Part shown: positions 1-6,085 of the stretch, in pieces | Numbering within the stretch: the stretch's first letter is position 1 | Layout: each line of letters begins with the position of its first letter | NCBI GenBank assembly: GCA_020853995.1 | Contig: JADYXV010000313.1 | Span: 1-6,085, forward strand | Direction: 5' to 3' | Length of the DNA: 6,085 nt | Origin: Novosphingobium sp. | GTDB lineage: Bacteria > Pseudomonadota > Alphaproteobacteria > Sphingomonadales > Sphingomonadaceae | Notes under the pieces: generated by a model | Told to the model about the DNA's origin: nothing | The model's database searches: none | Seen by the model: the letters and a program-made list of their open reading frames with translations, nothing else | Program-made: the position numbers and the translations under genes

Positions 1-2
1 AG

Positions 3-71
3 TGGGATGCAAGCCCTCTTGATGATGATGTGAAGGCATCGCTCAAGGATCAGGCAGGGCAGAAAGCTTAA
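3..71 (+). pseudogene. N-terminal remnant of the MCP frame, ending at in-frame TAA (5' end outside window)
   Basis: This stretch is in the same reading frame as the chemoreceptor that follows. It reads 22 codons (WDASPLDDDVKASLKDQAGQ, then KA) and then hits TAA at 69-71. The next codons continue as AFWTEVNQSLLPAIEQGN with no shift of frame. An amphipathic, charged helix leading into an AFW..V...LLPAIE..N segment is what the periplasmic helical sensor domain of alphaproteobacterial MCPs looks like. I therefore read both sides as one original gene. The stop is directly seen; that it replaces a sense codon such as CAA or GAA is inference. A base-call error, a true nonsense mutation or read-through would all look the same here. 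Confidence 0.6.
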
Positions 72-101
72 GCATTCTGGACCGAGGTCAACCAATCACT
101 C

Positions 102-1451
102 TTGCCCGCCATTGAACAGGGCAATTCCGCAGCAGCAGAAGCCAGCTACAGCACTGCGCGCGGTCTTTTTGACGAGCATCGCAAATCCATTGAAGGTTTG
201 ACCTTGAATGCGACTGACCGGGTTGCATCGGTGGCTACCGATGCGGACACAGTTGTGACCTGGGCGATGAGCGGGATCGCCTTTCTGGGCCTGCTGGCAA
301 TTGGCCTCATGATCATTGCAATTCGCGGTCTCTTCCGCACTGCGTTTGATCCGCTGCAAGTTGTTGCAACAACTATGCGAGGAATGGCCACCGGCGATCT
401 TGATGTGAACGAGTGTCACGAGCACCGCCAAGATGAAATCGGCGAGATTACCCGTGCGATTGAAGTTTTCCGAACGGCGGCGCGTGGACGCGAATTGAGT
501 GCGCTGGAACAGGCCGAAGTTGTTTCGATGATGGCACAGGCGCTCGGCAAACTGGCTGCAGGCGATCTTCAGTACCGCATGAATGATGCCCTGCCTAAAG
601 AATATGCAGCGCTGCAAACGGCATTCAACCAGACGCTGGAACAACTTGACCGCACGATAGGCCAGGTAAAACTGGCCAGCATCCAGGTGAGTACTGGCGC
701 CAGCGAAATCCGCAGCGCGTCGGACAATCTGGCCGAACGCAATGCGCGCCAGGCAGCCAGCCTTGAAGAATCCTCGGCATCGATGAACCATGTGACCGCG
801 CTGGTCAAAGGGACGTCCGAGCGCGCCTGTGAAGCGCGCGCCGCCATTGCCGCTGCGCATGATGAAGCAGATGGAGGCCGCGCGGTTGTCGACAAGGCCA
901 TCGAAGCGATGGATGGCATCCAGCAATCGTCAGAGCAGATCACCGCGATCATCGACATGATCGAAGGTATCGCCTTCCAGACCAACTTGCTTGCATTGAA
1001 TGCCGGGATCGAGGCTGCACGTGCAGGCGAGGCTGGCAGGGGCTTCGCCGTGGTTGCAACAGAAGTGCGTGCGCTGGCGCAGCGGTCATTTGAATCGGCA
1101 GCCAGTATCAAGGACCTGATCCGCACGAGCGGATTGCAGGTGGGATCGGGCGTAGAACGCGTGGGCGAGACCGGCACTTTGCTTGAACAGATTTCGGGCA
1201 GCGTACAATCGGCAAACAGTCTGCTGGATGAAGTGACTCGCGCGGCGGTAGATCAGGCTGCCAGCCTTGAACAAATCACCGCAGCGGTGCGCGAGATGGA
1301 CATGATGACCCAGCAGAACGCCGCCATGGTTGAGCAGAGCACGGCGGCTGCCCGGGCTTTGGCAGGCGAAGCCACGGCGTTGTCAACGCTGGTCGATGGT
1401 TTCCGCACCACCGCTCAGGATAACGGCTTCACACTTCGCCGTGCGGCATAA
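102..1451 (+). CDS. Methyl-accepting chemotaxis protein (HAMP + MCP signalling domain), probably 5'-truncated by a nonsense codon
   Basis: This is a chemoreceptor that would pass ligand signals through HAMP to the CheA/CheW array at the inner membrane. Numbering is from the TTG at 102, the first possible start after the TAA at 69-71. Residues 1-50 are the end of a periplasmic helical sensor. Residues about 51-74 are a membrane helix (WAMSGIAFLGLLAIGLMIIA). A HAMP domain covers about 75-128, with P84 and a DEIG motif at 111-114, and a second HAMP-like helix pair with AAGDL covers about 142-190. The signalling hairpin follows, with its conserved tip at about 290-319 (QTNLLALNAGIEAARAGE, then GRGFAVVA.EVR.LA). 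Flanking Glu/Gln/Ala-rich helices are candidate methylation sites. The C-terminus (TLRRAA) has no CheR-binding NWE(T/S)F-type pentapeptide. As it stands, the first membrane helix and most of the sensor are missing, and TTG lacks a well-placed ribosome site (GAGGT at 84-88 is 13 bases away). The family call is very secure; whether a protein is made is not. The first in-frame ATG (267) sits inside the membrane helix. Confidence 0.9.
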   Translation: MPAIEQGNSAAAEASYSTARGLFDEHRKSIEGLTLNATDRVASVATDADTVVTWAMSGIAFLGLLAIGLMIIAIRGLFRTAFDPLQVVATTMRGMATGDLDVNECHEHRQDEIGEITRAIEVFRTAARGRELSALEQAEVVSMMAQALGKLAAGDLQYRMNDALPKEYAALQTAFNQTLEQLDRTIGQVKLASIQVSTGASEIRSASDNLAERNARQAASLEESSASMNHVTALVKGTSERACEARAAIAAAHDEADGGRAVVDKAIEAMDGIQQSSEQITAIIDMIEGIAFQTNLLALNAGIEAARAGEAGRGFAVVATEVRALAQRSFESAASIKDLIRTSGLQVGSGVERVGETGTLLEQISGSVQSANSLLDEVTRAAVDQAASLEQITAAVREMDMMTQQNAAMVEQSTAAARALAGEATALSTLVDGFRTTAQDNGFTLRRAA

Positions 1452-1535
1452 CTTCGTAGCGTATCGTTAAATTCGACATCGCCCCTGAAAAGTCCTTCCC
1501 GCCAACCGTCCTAATTGATGTAGTTAACGCCGGGC

Positions 1536-1540
1536 GGAGA
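1536..1540 (+). promoter_or_regulatory. Ribosome binding site deciding the PilZ gene start
   Basis: GGAGA ends 7 bases before the ATG at 1548, which is a good Shine-Dalgarno spacing. The in-frame TTG at 1542 lies only one base after this motif and cannot use it, so the ATG is chosen as the start. Confidence 0.7.
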
Positions 1541-1547
1541 ATTGGCC

Positions 1548-1916
1548 ATGTGGCTCGATACCGAATTTGACAAGGTGTATGCTGATCGCCGCGCCCCGCG
1601 TGTCGGGATAGAGCTTCCGGTACGCTGCAAGCACGGTATGGAACGGTCAACGGTTATCCTTAAGGATCTTAACCAGTACGGCGCACGGATCGAGGGCCTG
1701 GAAAAGCTGCGCATCGACGAAGCGATCCAGCTGATGCTGCCAGGCCTGCGCCCCAAAAACGCTTTCGTGATCTGGTCACGCGACCGGTCGAGCGGGCTGG
1801 AGTTCGAGCACCCGTTGCATGACGCCGTGTTCGAAAGCCTCGTCAGCGATTTTGCCATCCGTCATTATCGCGAAGGCAAAACGCCCAAGCTTACCCCGCT
1901 GAGCCGCGCTGCGTAA
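1548..1916 (+). CDS. Stand-alone PilZ domain protein, candidate c-di-GMP receptor
   Basis: This is a 122-residue soluble protein made of one PilZ domain. PilZ domains bind c-di-GMP through an RxxxR motif and a (D/N)xSxxG motif and relay it to motility, polysaccharide or other targets. Here RRAPR gives R14 and R18 (from the ATG at 1548). The second motif reads D-L-N-Q-Y-G (D40, N42, G45), so the usual Ser is Asn. The following GARIEGL strand, the VIWSRD strand and GLEFEHPL near the C-terminal side match the PilZ beta barrel. There is no signal peptide or membrane segment. The gene lies 96 bases after the chemoreceptor on the same strand, so co-transcription is possible, and it is convergent with the DUF808 gene (9-base gap). 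It resembles the PilZ domain fused to the GGDEF-EAL protein in this window. The family is clear; c-di-GMP binding is likely but less certain because of the Ser-to-Asn change. Confidence 0.88.
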   Translation: MWLDTEFDKVYADRRAPRVGIELPVRCKHGMERSTVILKDLNQYGARIEGLEKLRIDEAIQLMLPGLRPKNAFVIWSRDRSSGLEFEHPLHDAVFESLVSDFAIRHYREGKTPKLTPLSRAA

Positions 1917-1925
1917 CGAGCCCGA

Positions 1926-2867
1926 TCAGTGCTTGCCGCGCACCTTCGCTACGGCATGCACAACGGCTGCTACAATTGCGCCGAGGAAAAGCCCGACAAC
2001 GGCTGACAGAACAGCATAAGTCAGCCAGCCCAACACGCCGCCAAGCGGGCCTGTGGACGTTTCAACCGCATATTGGGCGACATGCGCTATGTCGGCCGGA
2101 CCATGAACACCAAGTTCTTCGAGCCCGTGCAGGATAATCCCGCCCCCAACCCAAAGCATCGCAGCGGTGCCCACAGTAGCCAGCAAAGTAAGAAGAATAG
2201 GCATGGCCCGCAGCAAGAGACGGCCGGTGGCTTTGGCCAGAGAAGATGCCTTGGTGGACAGATGCAGGCCGATATCGTCCATTTTCACGATCAGCCCCAC
2301 TGTGCCGTAGACCGCAACGGTAATCGCAATGCCCACAACGGCAAGGATGATACCCTGCTGAACCAGCCCCTCGTTTGACACTTCTGCCAATGCGATAGCC
2401 ATGATTTCAGCAGACAAGATCATATCAGTACGTATGGCCCCCGAAACCCGGTCGTTTTCAAAGGCGACGACGTCTGTCGGTGCGTCCTCCAGCGTTTCCC
2501 CGATCTTTTCCGCGCCAAACTTCTCGATCAGCTTTTCCGCGCCTTCAAAGCACAGGAACAGCCCGCCAAGCATGAGCAACGGGGTGATGGCCGCCGGTAA
2601 AAGCGCACTGAGCGCCAATGCCGCCGGTAGCAGTATGACCAGTTTGTTGAACAGGCTGCCCCGCGCAATCCGCAGGATCACCGGCAATTCGCGGTCTGGC
2701 GTAAAGTCGGTTACGTAAGATGGCGTTACAGCAGCATCATCAATCACCACGCCTGCCGCTTTTGATCCCGCCTTGGCCGCGGCAACCCCGACATCATCGA
2801 GCGAGGATGCAGCAGCGCGGGCAATGACGGAAATGTCGTCAAGCAGGGCGACTAGACCGGTAGGCAT
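1926..2867 (-). CDS. DUF808 family inner-membrane protein (YedI-like)
   Basis: This 313-residue protein matches the DUF808 family, whose E. coli member is the inner-membrane protein YedI of about the same length. The biochemical role of the family is not established. Recognisable features are the N-terminus MPTGLVALLDDISVIARAAA, the SYVTDFTPDRELPVI segment at about 50-64, the CFEGAEKLIEK stretch after the first hydrophobic block, and TDMILSAEIMAIAL at about 147-160. Hydrophobic blocks lie at about 73-107 (long enough for two passes), 168-194, 218-247 and 276-308. The C-terminus is short and basic (KVRGKH). Start: ATG at 2865-2867, with AAGGA 12 bases upstream, a slightly long spacing. It lies 91 bases downstream of the GGDEF-EAL-PilZ gene on the same strand, so read-through transcription is possible, but nothing in the sequence ties it to c-di-GMP. 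Confidence 0.88.
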   Translation of the reverse strand: MPTGLVALLDDISVIARAAASSLDDVGVAAAKAGSKAAGVVIDDAAVTPSYVTDFTPDRELPVILRIARGSLFNKLVILLPAALALSALLPAAITPLLMLGGLFLCFEGAEKLIEKFGAEKIGETLEDAPTDVVAFENDRVSGAIRTDMILSAEIMAIALAEVSNEGLVQQGIILAVVGIAITVAVYGTVGLIVKMDDIGLHLSTKASSLAKATGRLLLRAMPILLTLLATVGTAAMLWVGGGIILHGLEELGVHGPADIAHVAQYAVETSTGPLGGVLGWLTYAVLSAVVGLFLGAIVAAVVHAVAKVRGKH

Positions 2868-2958
2868 GGGAGAGGCTTGTCCTTTGGGCAGAAACGGCTG
2901 TGGCTGATGTGCGGGAACGCCTGAACAAGCGCAAGGGTCCGTCTATCGGAAAAATCGC

Positions 2959-5154
2959 TTAACCGTGATCGCGCGATCCGCGAACTGCCACTTCCATGAA
3001 CTGCTGCCTGCCTTTGGGTGCAGCTTCCGACGCGGCATTGGCTACGGCCAGCATCATCGGCGACAGGCGGTGCCGTGTGCACAACCCGCCCGCACCATCG
3101 CTGGTCAACGGAGTTTCAAACTCCACGCCGATCACCGGACCTTGCGAGCGCGTTACAACCGAAACGGCAAGCTGCCCGCCACCCAGGTCCACCACAAGGT
3201 TGGTGCCCACCGGCACGCCCAACAGTCCATCGATCCGCGCGCCAACCCGTGAAAGATCACGCATCACCGCCTCGTAACGATGATCATCATGAATGATCCC
3301 GACGCGCCGGAACACCGCGCGCCGTTCAATCCGGTGCCGCGATGGCCCGTTCGGTTCAATCTTCAGAGCACCTGATTCCATGTGGCGGTTAACTTCGACA
3401 ACCGGAATGGCATTGGCAAATATGTGCCCCTGCACTTGCTTGGCACCGCGATCGCGCACGACTTCCAACTGGTCGAACGCCTCGACCCCTTCAACGGTCG
3501 TTTCCATACCCAGCGCATCGGCAAGACCGATGATGGCCGAGATGATCTTGGCGCTATTCTGATCATCTGCTGCACAAGTTGCGACAAAGCTGCGATCAAC
3601 CTTGAGCGTGTCGAACGGCGCGGACTGCAAATAACGCAGGGACGAATAACCGCTGCCGAAATCATCAAGAGCAAGCCGGACGCCGAGACCTTTGAGCGCT
3701 GCAAATGCTTCATCTACCAGTTCGGTATCGCGCATGAACACGTTTTCGGTCAGTTCCAATTCAAGCCTTTGAGGCTCAAGGCCGCTCTGCTCCAAAGCGT
3801 CAGCCACCGTTGCGACAAAGCTGGGGTTCGCGAACTGGACGGAAGATATATTGACGCCCAGACGCACGCTCTGGGGCCATTTTGCAGCATCGGTGCAGGC
3901 CTGGCGCAAGGCCCAATCACCCAAAGGCACGATCAGATTGCTCTCTTCGGCAATCGGAATGAACACTGAGGGCGAGATTGCTCCACGCTCGGAATGGTTC
4001 CAGCGCATCAGCGCCTCGAACCCGACAACCATGTTGTCGTCAATCCGCACCACAGGCTGGTAGTGCAGTTCAAGCTCTTCGCGCACCAACGCTTCCCGCA
4101 AGTCGTGATTCAGCACGCTGCGTTCCATAGCCTCATCCTGCAATTCGGATGAGAAGAACCGGAATTGGCCACGTCCGCCATTCTTGGCAGCATAAAGCGC
4201 AAGATCAGCCGAAGCGACAAGCGCTTCACGCGTATCGCCATCGTGCGGCGCCACCGCAATGCCAAGCGATGCACCGATTACTGCGCGCTTGCCGTCAATC
4301 GCATAAGGTTGCGAAACCATCTGGATGAGCTTTGCCGCAAGCTCGCCCATTTGGCCGCGATCATCAAAGTTGGGCATGATGATCTGGAACTCATCACCGC
4401 CCATACGGCCGATCTCGCCACGATCCCCGACAACTGTGCGTAACCGGTCTGCCACCTGTCGCAGCAATTCGTCGCCCGCAGGGTGGCCCATCGTGTCGTT
4501 GACGTGCTTGAAGCGATCAAGGTCCATCATCATCAGGCCACAGCATTGTCCGGTTGGCCGGAAGGCTGCCAGGACCGCATCAAGCCTGCCGGTCATGCGA
4601 TGGCGATTGAACAGGCCTGTCAGGGAATCAAACGCAGCCGCGCGTGAATCTTCGCGCTTGCGGCGATATTCGCTGGTTACATCGCGTGCGAACCCGCGAT
4701 AGCCCGCAAACGTCCCATCCGGGAGCATGTACGGTTGTCCTGAAAGCGCCCACCAGCGCAAATCATTGCCGGCAGCACCAGTGAAGCGCACGACAAGATC
4801 GGAAATCCGGCAGTGCGCGGATATCTGGAAAGTGAGTGGACGGCCAGATCGTTCGTCAGGATTTTCTGGATCGGTTTCGATCACCGACGTCAGCAGTTTC
4901 CCCACCAGAGCAGGCGCTTTGGCCATAGCGCCAGGGGAAATGTAGGAAAGCCGCCCCTCGCTGTCAGTGGACCACAACCACGAAAATCCGGCCTGCTCGA
5001 ATTCATCCAGCACGGCCTGACGCGCCAGCATATCGGAATTTGCTGAAGAATGCCGCACGGACGCTGAACCAGTGGGCGAAAGCAGCGCTTTATCGCCACT
5101 GCGTCCCTGCGTTGGCGAGCGCGCCAAACCTTTCAGAATTCCTCTAACCACCAT
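2959..5154 (-). CDS. PAS-GGDEF-EAL-PilZ protein: bifunctional c-di-GMP cyclase/phosphodiesterase with its own receptor domain
   Basis: This 731-residue cytoplasmic protein has no membrane segment. GGDEF domains make c-di-GMP from two GTP; EAL domains cleave it to pGpG. Order: a low-complexity N-terminus (1-44), a PAS-like sensor (about 45-162, ending GYRGFARDVT), GGDEF (about 170-335), EAL (about 343-595) and PilZ (about 606-690). The cyclase site is intact: GGDEF at 252-256, and DLDRFKHVND at 211-220 with metal-site D211. The inhibitory RxxD site nine residues ahead of GGDEF is absent (G243 and G246 instead). The EAL site appears complete: E380-A-L, Q366, N435, E467, D497-D498, K518, E555, Q575. 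One variation is K572 where many EALs have Asp (GAKQVQG). The PilZ domain keeps both motifs: R612-AVF-R616 and D633-L-S635-R-V-G638. The PAS ligand is unknown. The ATG at 5152-5154 is chosen as the first start; its ribosome site is weak. M42 is an alternative, but it also lacks one. Confidence 0.95.
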   Translation of the reverse strand: MVVRGILKGLARSPTQGRSGDKALLSPTGSASVRHSSANSDMLARQAVLDEFEQAGFSWLWSTDSEGRLSYISPGAMAKAPALVGKLLTSVIETDPENPDERSGRPLTFQISAHCRISDLVVRFTGAAGNDLRWWALSGQPYMLPDGTFAGYRGFARDVTSEYRRKREDSRAAAFDSLTGLFNRHRMTGRLDAVLAAFRPTGQCCGLMMMDLDRFKHVNDTMGHPAGDELLRQVADRLRTVVGDRGEIGRMGGDEFQIIMPNFDDRGQMGELAAKLIQMVSQPYAIDGKRAVIGASLGIAVAPHDGDTREALVASADLALYAAKNGGRGQFRFFSSELQDEAMERSVLNHDLREALVREELELHYQPVVRIDDNMVVGFEALMRWNHSERGAISPSVFIPIAEESNLIVPLGDWALRQACTDAAKWPQSVRLGVNISSVQFANPSFVATVADALEQSGLEPQRLELELTENVFMRDTELVDEAFAALKGLGVRLALDDFGSGYSSLRYLQSAPFDTLKVDRSFVATCAADDQNSAKIISAIIGLADALGMETTVEGVEAFDQLEVVRDRGAKQVQGHIFANAIPVVEVNRHMESGALKIEPNGPSRHRIERRAVFRRVGIIHDDHRYEAVMRDLSRVGARIDGLLGVPVGTNLVVDLGGGQLAVSVVTRSQGPVIGVEFETPLTSDGAGGLCTRHRLSPMMLAVANAASEAAPKGRQQFMEVAVRGSRDHG
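3085..3339 (-). other. PilZ domain at the C-terminus of the GGDEF-EAL protein
   Basis: Residues about 606-690 of the large c-di-GMP enzyme form a complete-looking PilZ domain with RRAVFR, then RDLSRVGARIDGL, then a strand ending GVEFETPL. Spacing and sequence parallel the stand-alone PilZ protein at 1548-1916 (RRAPR, KDLNQYGARIEGL, GLEFEHPL). It would let the enzyme bind its own product. About 40 residues without a recognised domain follow it. Confidence 0.85.
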
Positions 5155-5158
5155 TACG

Positions 5159-5170
5159 ATCAGGCCTGAT
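5159..5170. repeat. Perfect 12-base palindrome just upstream of the c-di-GMP enzyme start
   Basis: ATCAGGCCTGAT reads the same on both strands and ends 4 bases before the minus-strand ATG. It could be a dimeric regulator site or affect translation initiation, as it contains the only AGG near the start. A perfect 12-mer palindrome is expected about once or twice by chance in 6 kb, so only its position makes it notable. Confidence 0.4.
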
Positions 5171-5194
5171 CCAAAGCCAAAAAACTACGAATAT

Positions 5195-5218
5195 TTACCT
5201 ATGCACAAATGGTTACCT
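5195..5218. repeat. Direct repeat TTACCT, two copies 18 bases apart
   Basis: TTACCT occurs at 5195-5200 and again at 5213-5218, start to start 18 bases, in the AT-rich part of the divergent intergenic region. Read on the minus strand it is AGGTAA twice. A regulator binding site is possible, but two six-base copies are weak evidence. Confidence 0.2.
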
Positions 5219-5286
5219 TCGCCCTAACGCCGCCATTCCTTGTAGCTTGTCTAATGAAGCTCTCGCTTGGGCATTCATAAGCGGTT

Positions 5287-5295
5287 AGGGCAGGA
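5287..5295 (+). promoter_or_regulatory. Ribosome binding site of the acyltransferase gene
   Basis: AGGG at 5287-5290 is 8 bases before the ATG at 5299, with a second AGGA at 5292-5295 closer in. An in-frame TAA at 5278-5280 rules out any earlier start, so the ATG at 5299 is well supported. Confidence 0.6.
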
Positions 5296-5298
5296 ATC

Positions 5299-6085
5299 AT
5301 GGCCCAGTCCTTTGTCAATCCTGTGGTCCGGCCTACGCCTGAACCTTCTAACGAGCCGGCGATTGCGCCGGTTCAACGCCTGTATCACCTTGATGCAGCG
5401 CGCGCCTTGCTGCTGCTGCTGGGGTTGCCGTTCCACGTGGCGACCAAGGCCATTTTCGAAAGCGAGCCTGCCGCGCTGGCTTTTCAGACATCACAGGCGG
5501 TGGGCGGATATCTTTCGTTTACCCATATATTCAGAATGTTCGCGTTTTTCATGCTGGCGGGCTATTTTGCGGGCATGATGCGCGAGCGAAAGGGTGCTGG
5601 CGTCTGGCTGCGCGAACGCGTCCGCCGATTGGGCTTACCGCTGATGGCAAGCCTTGCGACACTGGGCATCTTGCAGTTCCGGCTGCAGGATCTGCTTCTT
5701 CACAAGCCTTCTCCTCGTTTTCTTGGCCTGCCCCTGGCGCTTGACCATTTGTGGTTCCTGATCGTCCTGCTTGGCTATTGCGCCTGTTATGCCGCCATTC
5801 CCGTCCAGCGCATCAAACCGGGCCGGCGGATACTGCGCGCTTTGCAATTGGAAGGGTCGGGCACGTTTGCCATGATGCTGGTGCTGGCCGGATGGGGGGT
5901 GCTGCGCATCATCAGCGAACTTTGGGTTCCCCCCATCGCCGATGCCCCCATCGAAACGCTGTTGTGGCAGCAGTTCCTGTTTCATGCAGTCGGCTTTGTG
6001 GCAGGCATTCTGGCCTGGCATGGCCGCATCGGAGACCGGGTTTTCGCCATGAACCGTTGGTTTATCTGGCCTGCTATCGTTTTGA
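5299..6085 (+). CDS. Acyltransferase family 3 integral membrane protein (OpgC/MdoC-like), 3' end outside window
   Basis: The frame is open from the ATG at 5299 to the window end, giving 262 residues. Family members are usually about 350-400 residues, so roughly the last third is missing. These inner-membrane proteins transfer acyl groups (acetyl, succinyl) to sugars of periplasmic glucans, O-antigens, exopolysaccharides or other acceptors. After a Pro-rich N-terminus (about 1-28), LDAARALLLLLGLPFHVA forms the first membrane helix and carries R35 and H46, the R-x10-H spacing reported as functionally important in this family. Further helices lie at about 70-93 (FRMFAFFMLAGYFAGMM), 112-128, 148-168, 186-208 and 222-241. 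The basic loop RERKGAGVWLRERVRRLGLPL follows the second helix, and a DHLWFL motif is at 149-154; both are typical. The acceptor cannot be read from the sequence. The gene is divergent from the c-di-GMP enzyme gene and may share its regulatory region. Confidence 0.88.
   Translation, partial: MAQSFVNPVVRPTPEPSNEPAIAPVQRLYHLDAARALLLLLGLPFHVATKAIFESEPAALAFQTSQAVGGYLSFTHIFRMFAFFMLAGYFAGMMRERKGAGVWLRERVRRLGLPLMASLATLGILQFRLQDLLLHKPSPRFLGLPLALDHLWFLIVLLGYCACYAAIPVQRIKPGRRILRALQLEGSGTFAMMLVLAGWGVLRIISELWVPPIADAPIETLLWQQFLFHAVGFVAGILAWHGRIGDRVFAMNRWFIWPAIVL

Larger units (their letters stand above)
5155..5298. promoter_or_regulatory. Divergent intergenic region between the c-di-GMP enzyme and acyltransferase genes
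   Basis: These 144 bases must hold the promoters of both outward-facing genes. The part near the minus-strand gene (about 5171-5215) is AT-richer than the surroundings and includes an A-tract and ATATTTACC, a plausible promoter zone for that gene. I could not find a convincing -35/-10 pair at proper spacing on either strand. It contains a perfect 12-base palindrome and a spaced direct repeat, described separately. Confidence 0.55.

Noticed and set aside
96..926. Long minus-strand open frame (276 codons) opposite the chemoreceptor
   Set aside because: It is the antisense of a clear MCP coding region. Its translation is Cys/His/Arg-rich with no domain and no ribosome site.
569..1177. Minus-strand open frame of 202 codons
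   Set aside because: Antisense to the conserved MCP signalling domain; Ser/Ala-rich composition typical of a shadow frame in GC-rich DNA.
1511..1530. Possible CtrA-like site (TTAA-N7-TTAAC) before the PilZ gene
   Set aside because: A TTAAC half is present at 1524-1528, but the position 7 bases further upstream reads AATT rather than TTAA, so the full site is absent.
1542..1547. TTG start two codons upstream for the PilZ gene
   Set aside because: It is one base from the GGAGA motif, too close to use it; the ATG at 1548 has proper spacing.
1917..1925. Bidirectional terminator between the convergent PilZ and DUF808 genes
   Set aside because: Only 9 bases separate the genes, and I see no stable stem with a T-run there.
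3382..3969. Plus-strand open frame of 195 codons
   Set aside because: Lies opposite the EAL domain, whose catalytic motifs are all read from the minus strand; no recognisable protein.
5635..6021. Minus-strand open frame of 128 codons
   Set aside because: Antisense to the acyltransferase; Gln/Lys-rich with no domain features.
1..6085. Mobile element, defence system, CRISPR array, tRNA or rRNA
   Set aside because: No transposase or integrase-like reading frame, no spaced array of repeats, no inverted element ends and no recognisable RNA gene were seen.

Overview
The window looks like ordinary chromosomal DNA from an alphaproteobacterium, possibly a sphingomonad. This rests on the moderately high G+C, the alphaproteobacterial-style chemoreceptor and PilZ sequences, and compact gene spacing. 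The genus cannot be fixed from the sequence alone. There is no sign of a mobile element, phage, CRISPR array or RNA gene.

Layout. Positions 1-1451 (+) hold the 3' part of a methyl-accepting chemotaxis protein (MCP) gene that enters from the left edge. Its frame is interrupted by an in-frame TAA at 69-71, although receptor-like sequence lies on both sides of the stop. After a 96-base gap comes a small stand-alone PilZ-domain gene (1548-1916, +). It converges, with 9 bases between, on a DUF808/YedI-like membrane protein gene (1926-2867, -). Upstream of that on the same strand is a large c-di-GMP enzyme gene (2959-5154, -) encoding PAS-GGDEF-EAL-PilZ. A 144-base divergent intergenic region (5155-5298) separates it from an acyltransferase-3 membrane protein gene (5299 to the right edge, +, incomplete).

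How the parts may fit. Three of the five genes concern motility or c-di-GMP signalling: a chemoreceptor, a candidate c-di-GMP receptor, and an enzyme that by its residues should be able to make, break and sense c-di-GMP. The acyltransferase modifies a surface or periplasmic glycan in many relatives, so a link to c-di-GMP-controlled envelope or biofilm traits is possible, but only adjacency supports it. The DUF808 protein has no established role in this circuit.

The points most worth a second look are the stop codon inside the MCP frame, the fused PilZ domain on an enzyme that lacks the usual GGDEF inhibitory site, and the related but motif-divergent PilZ protein nearby. I do not see convincing evidence for a wholly new system.
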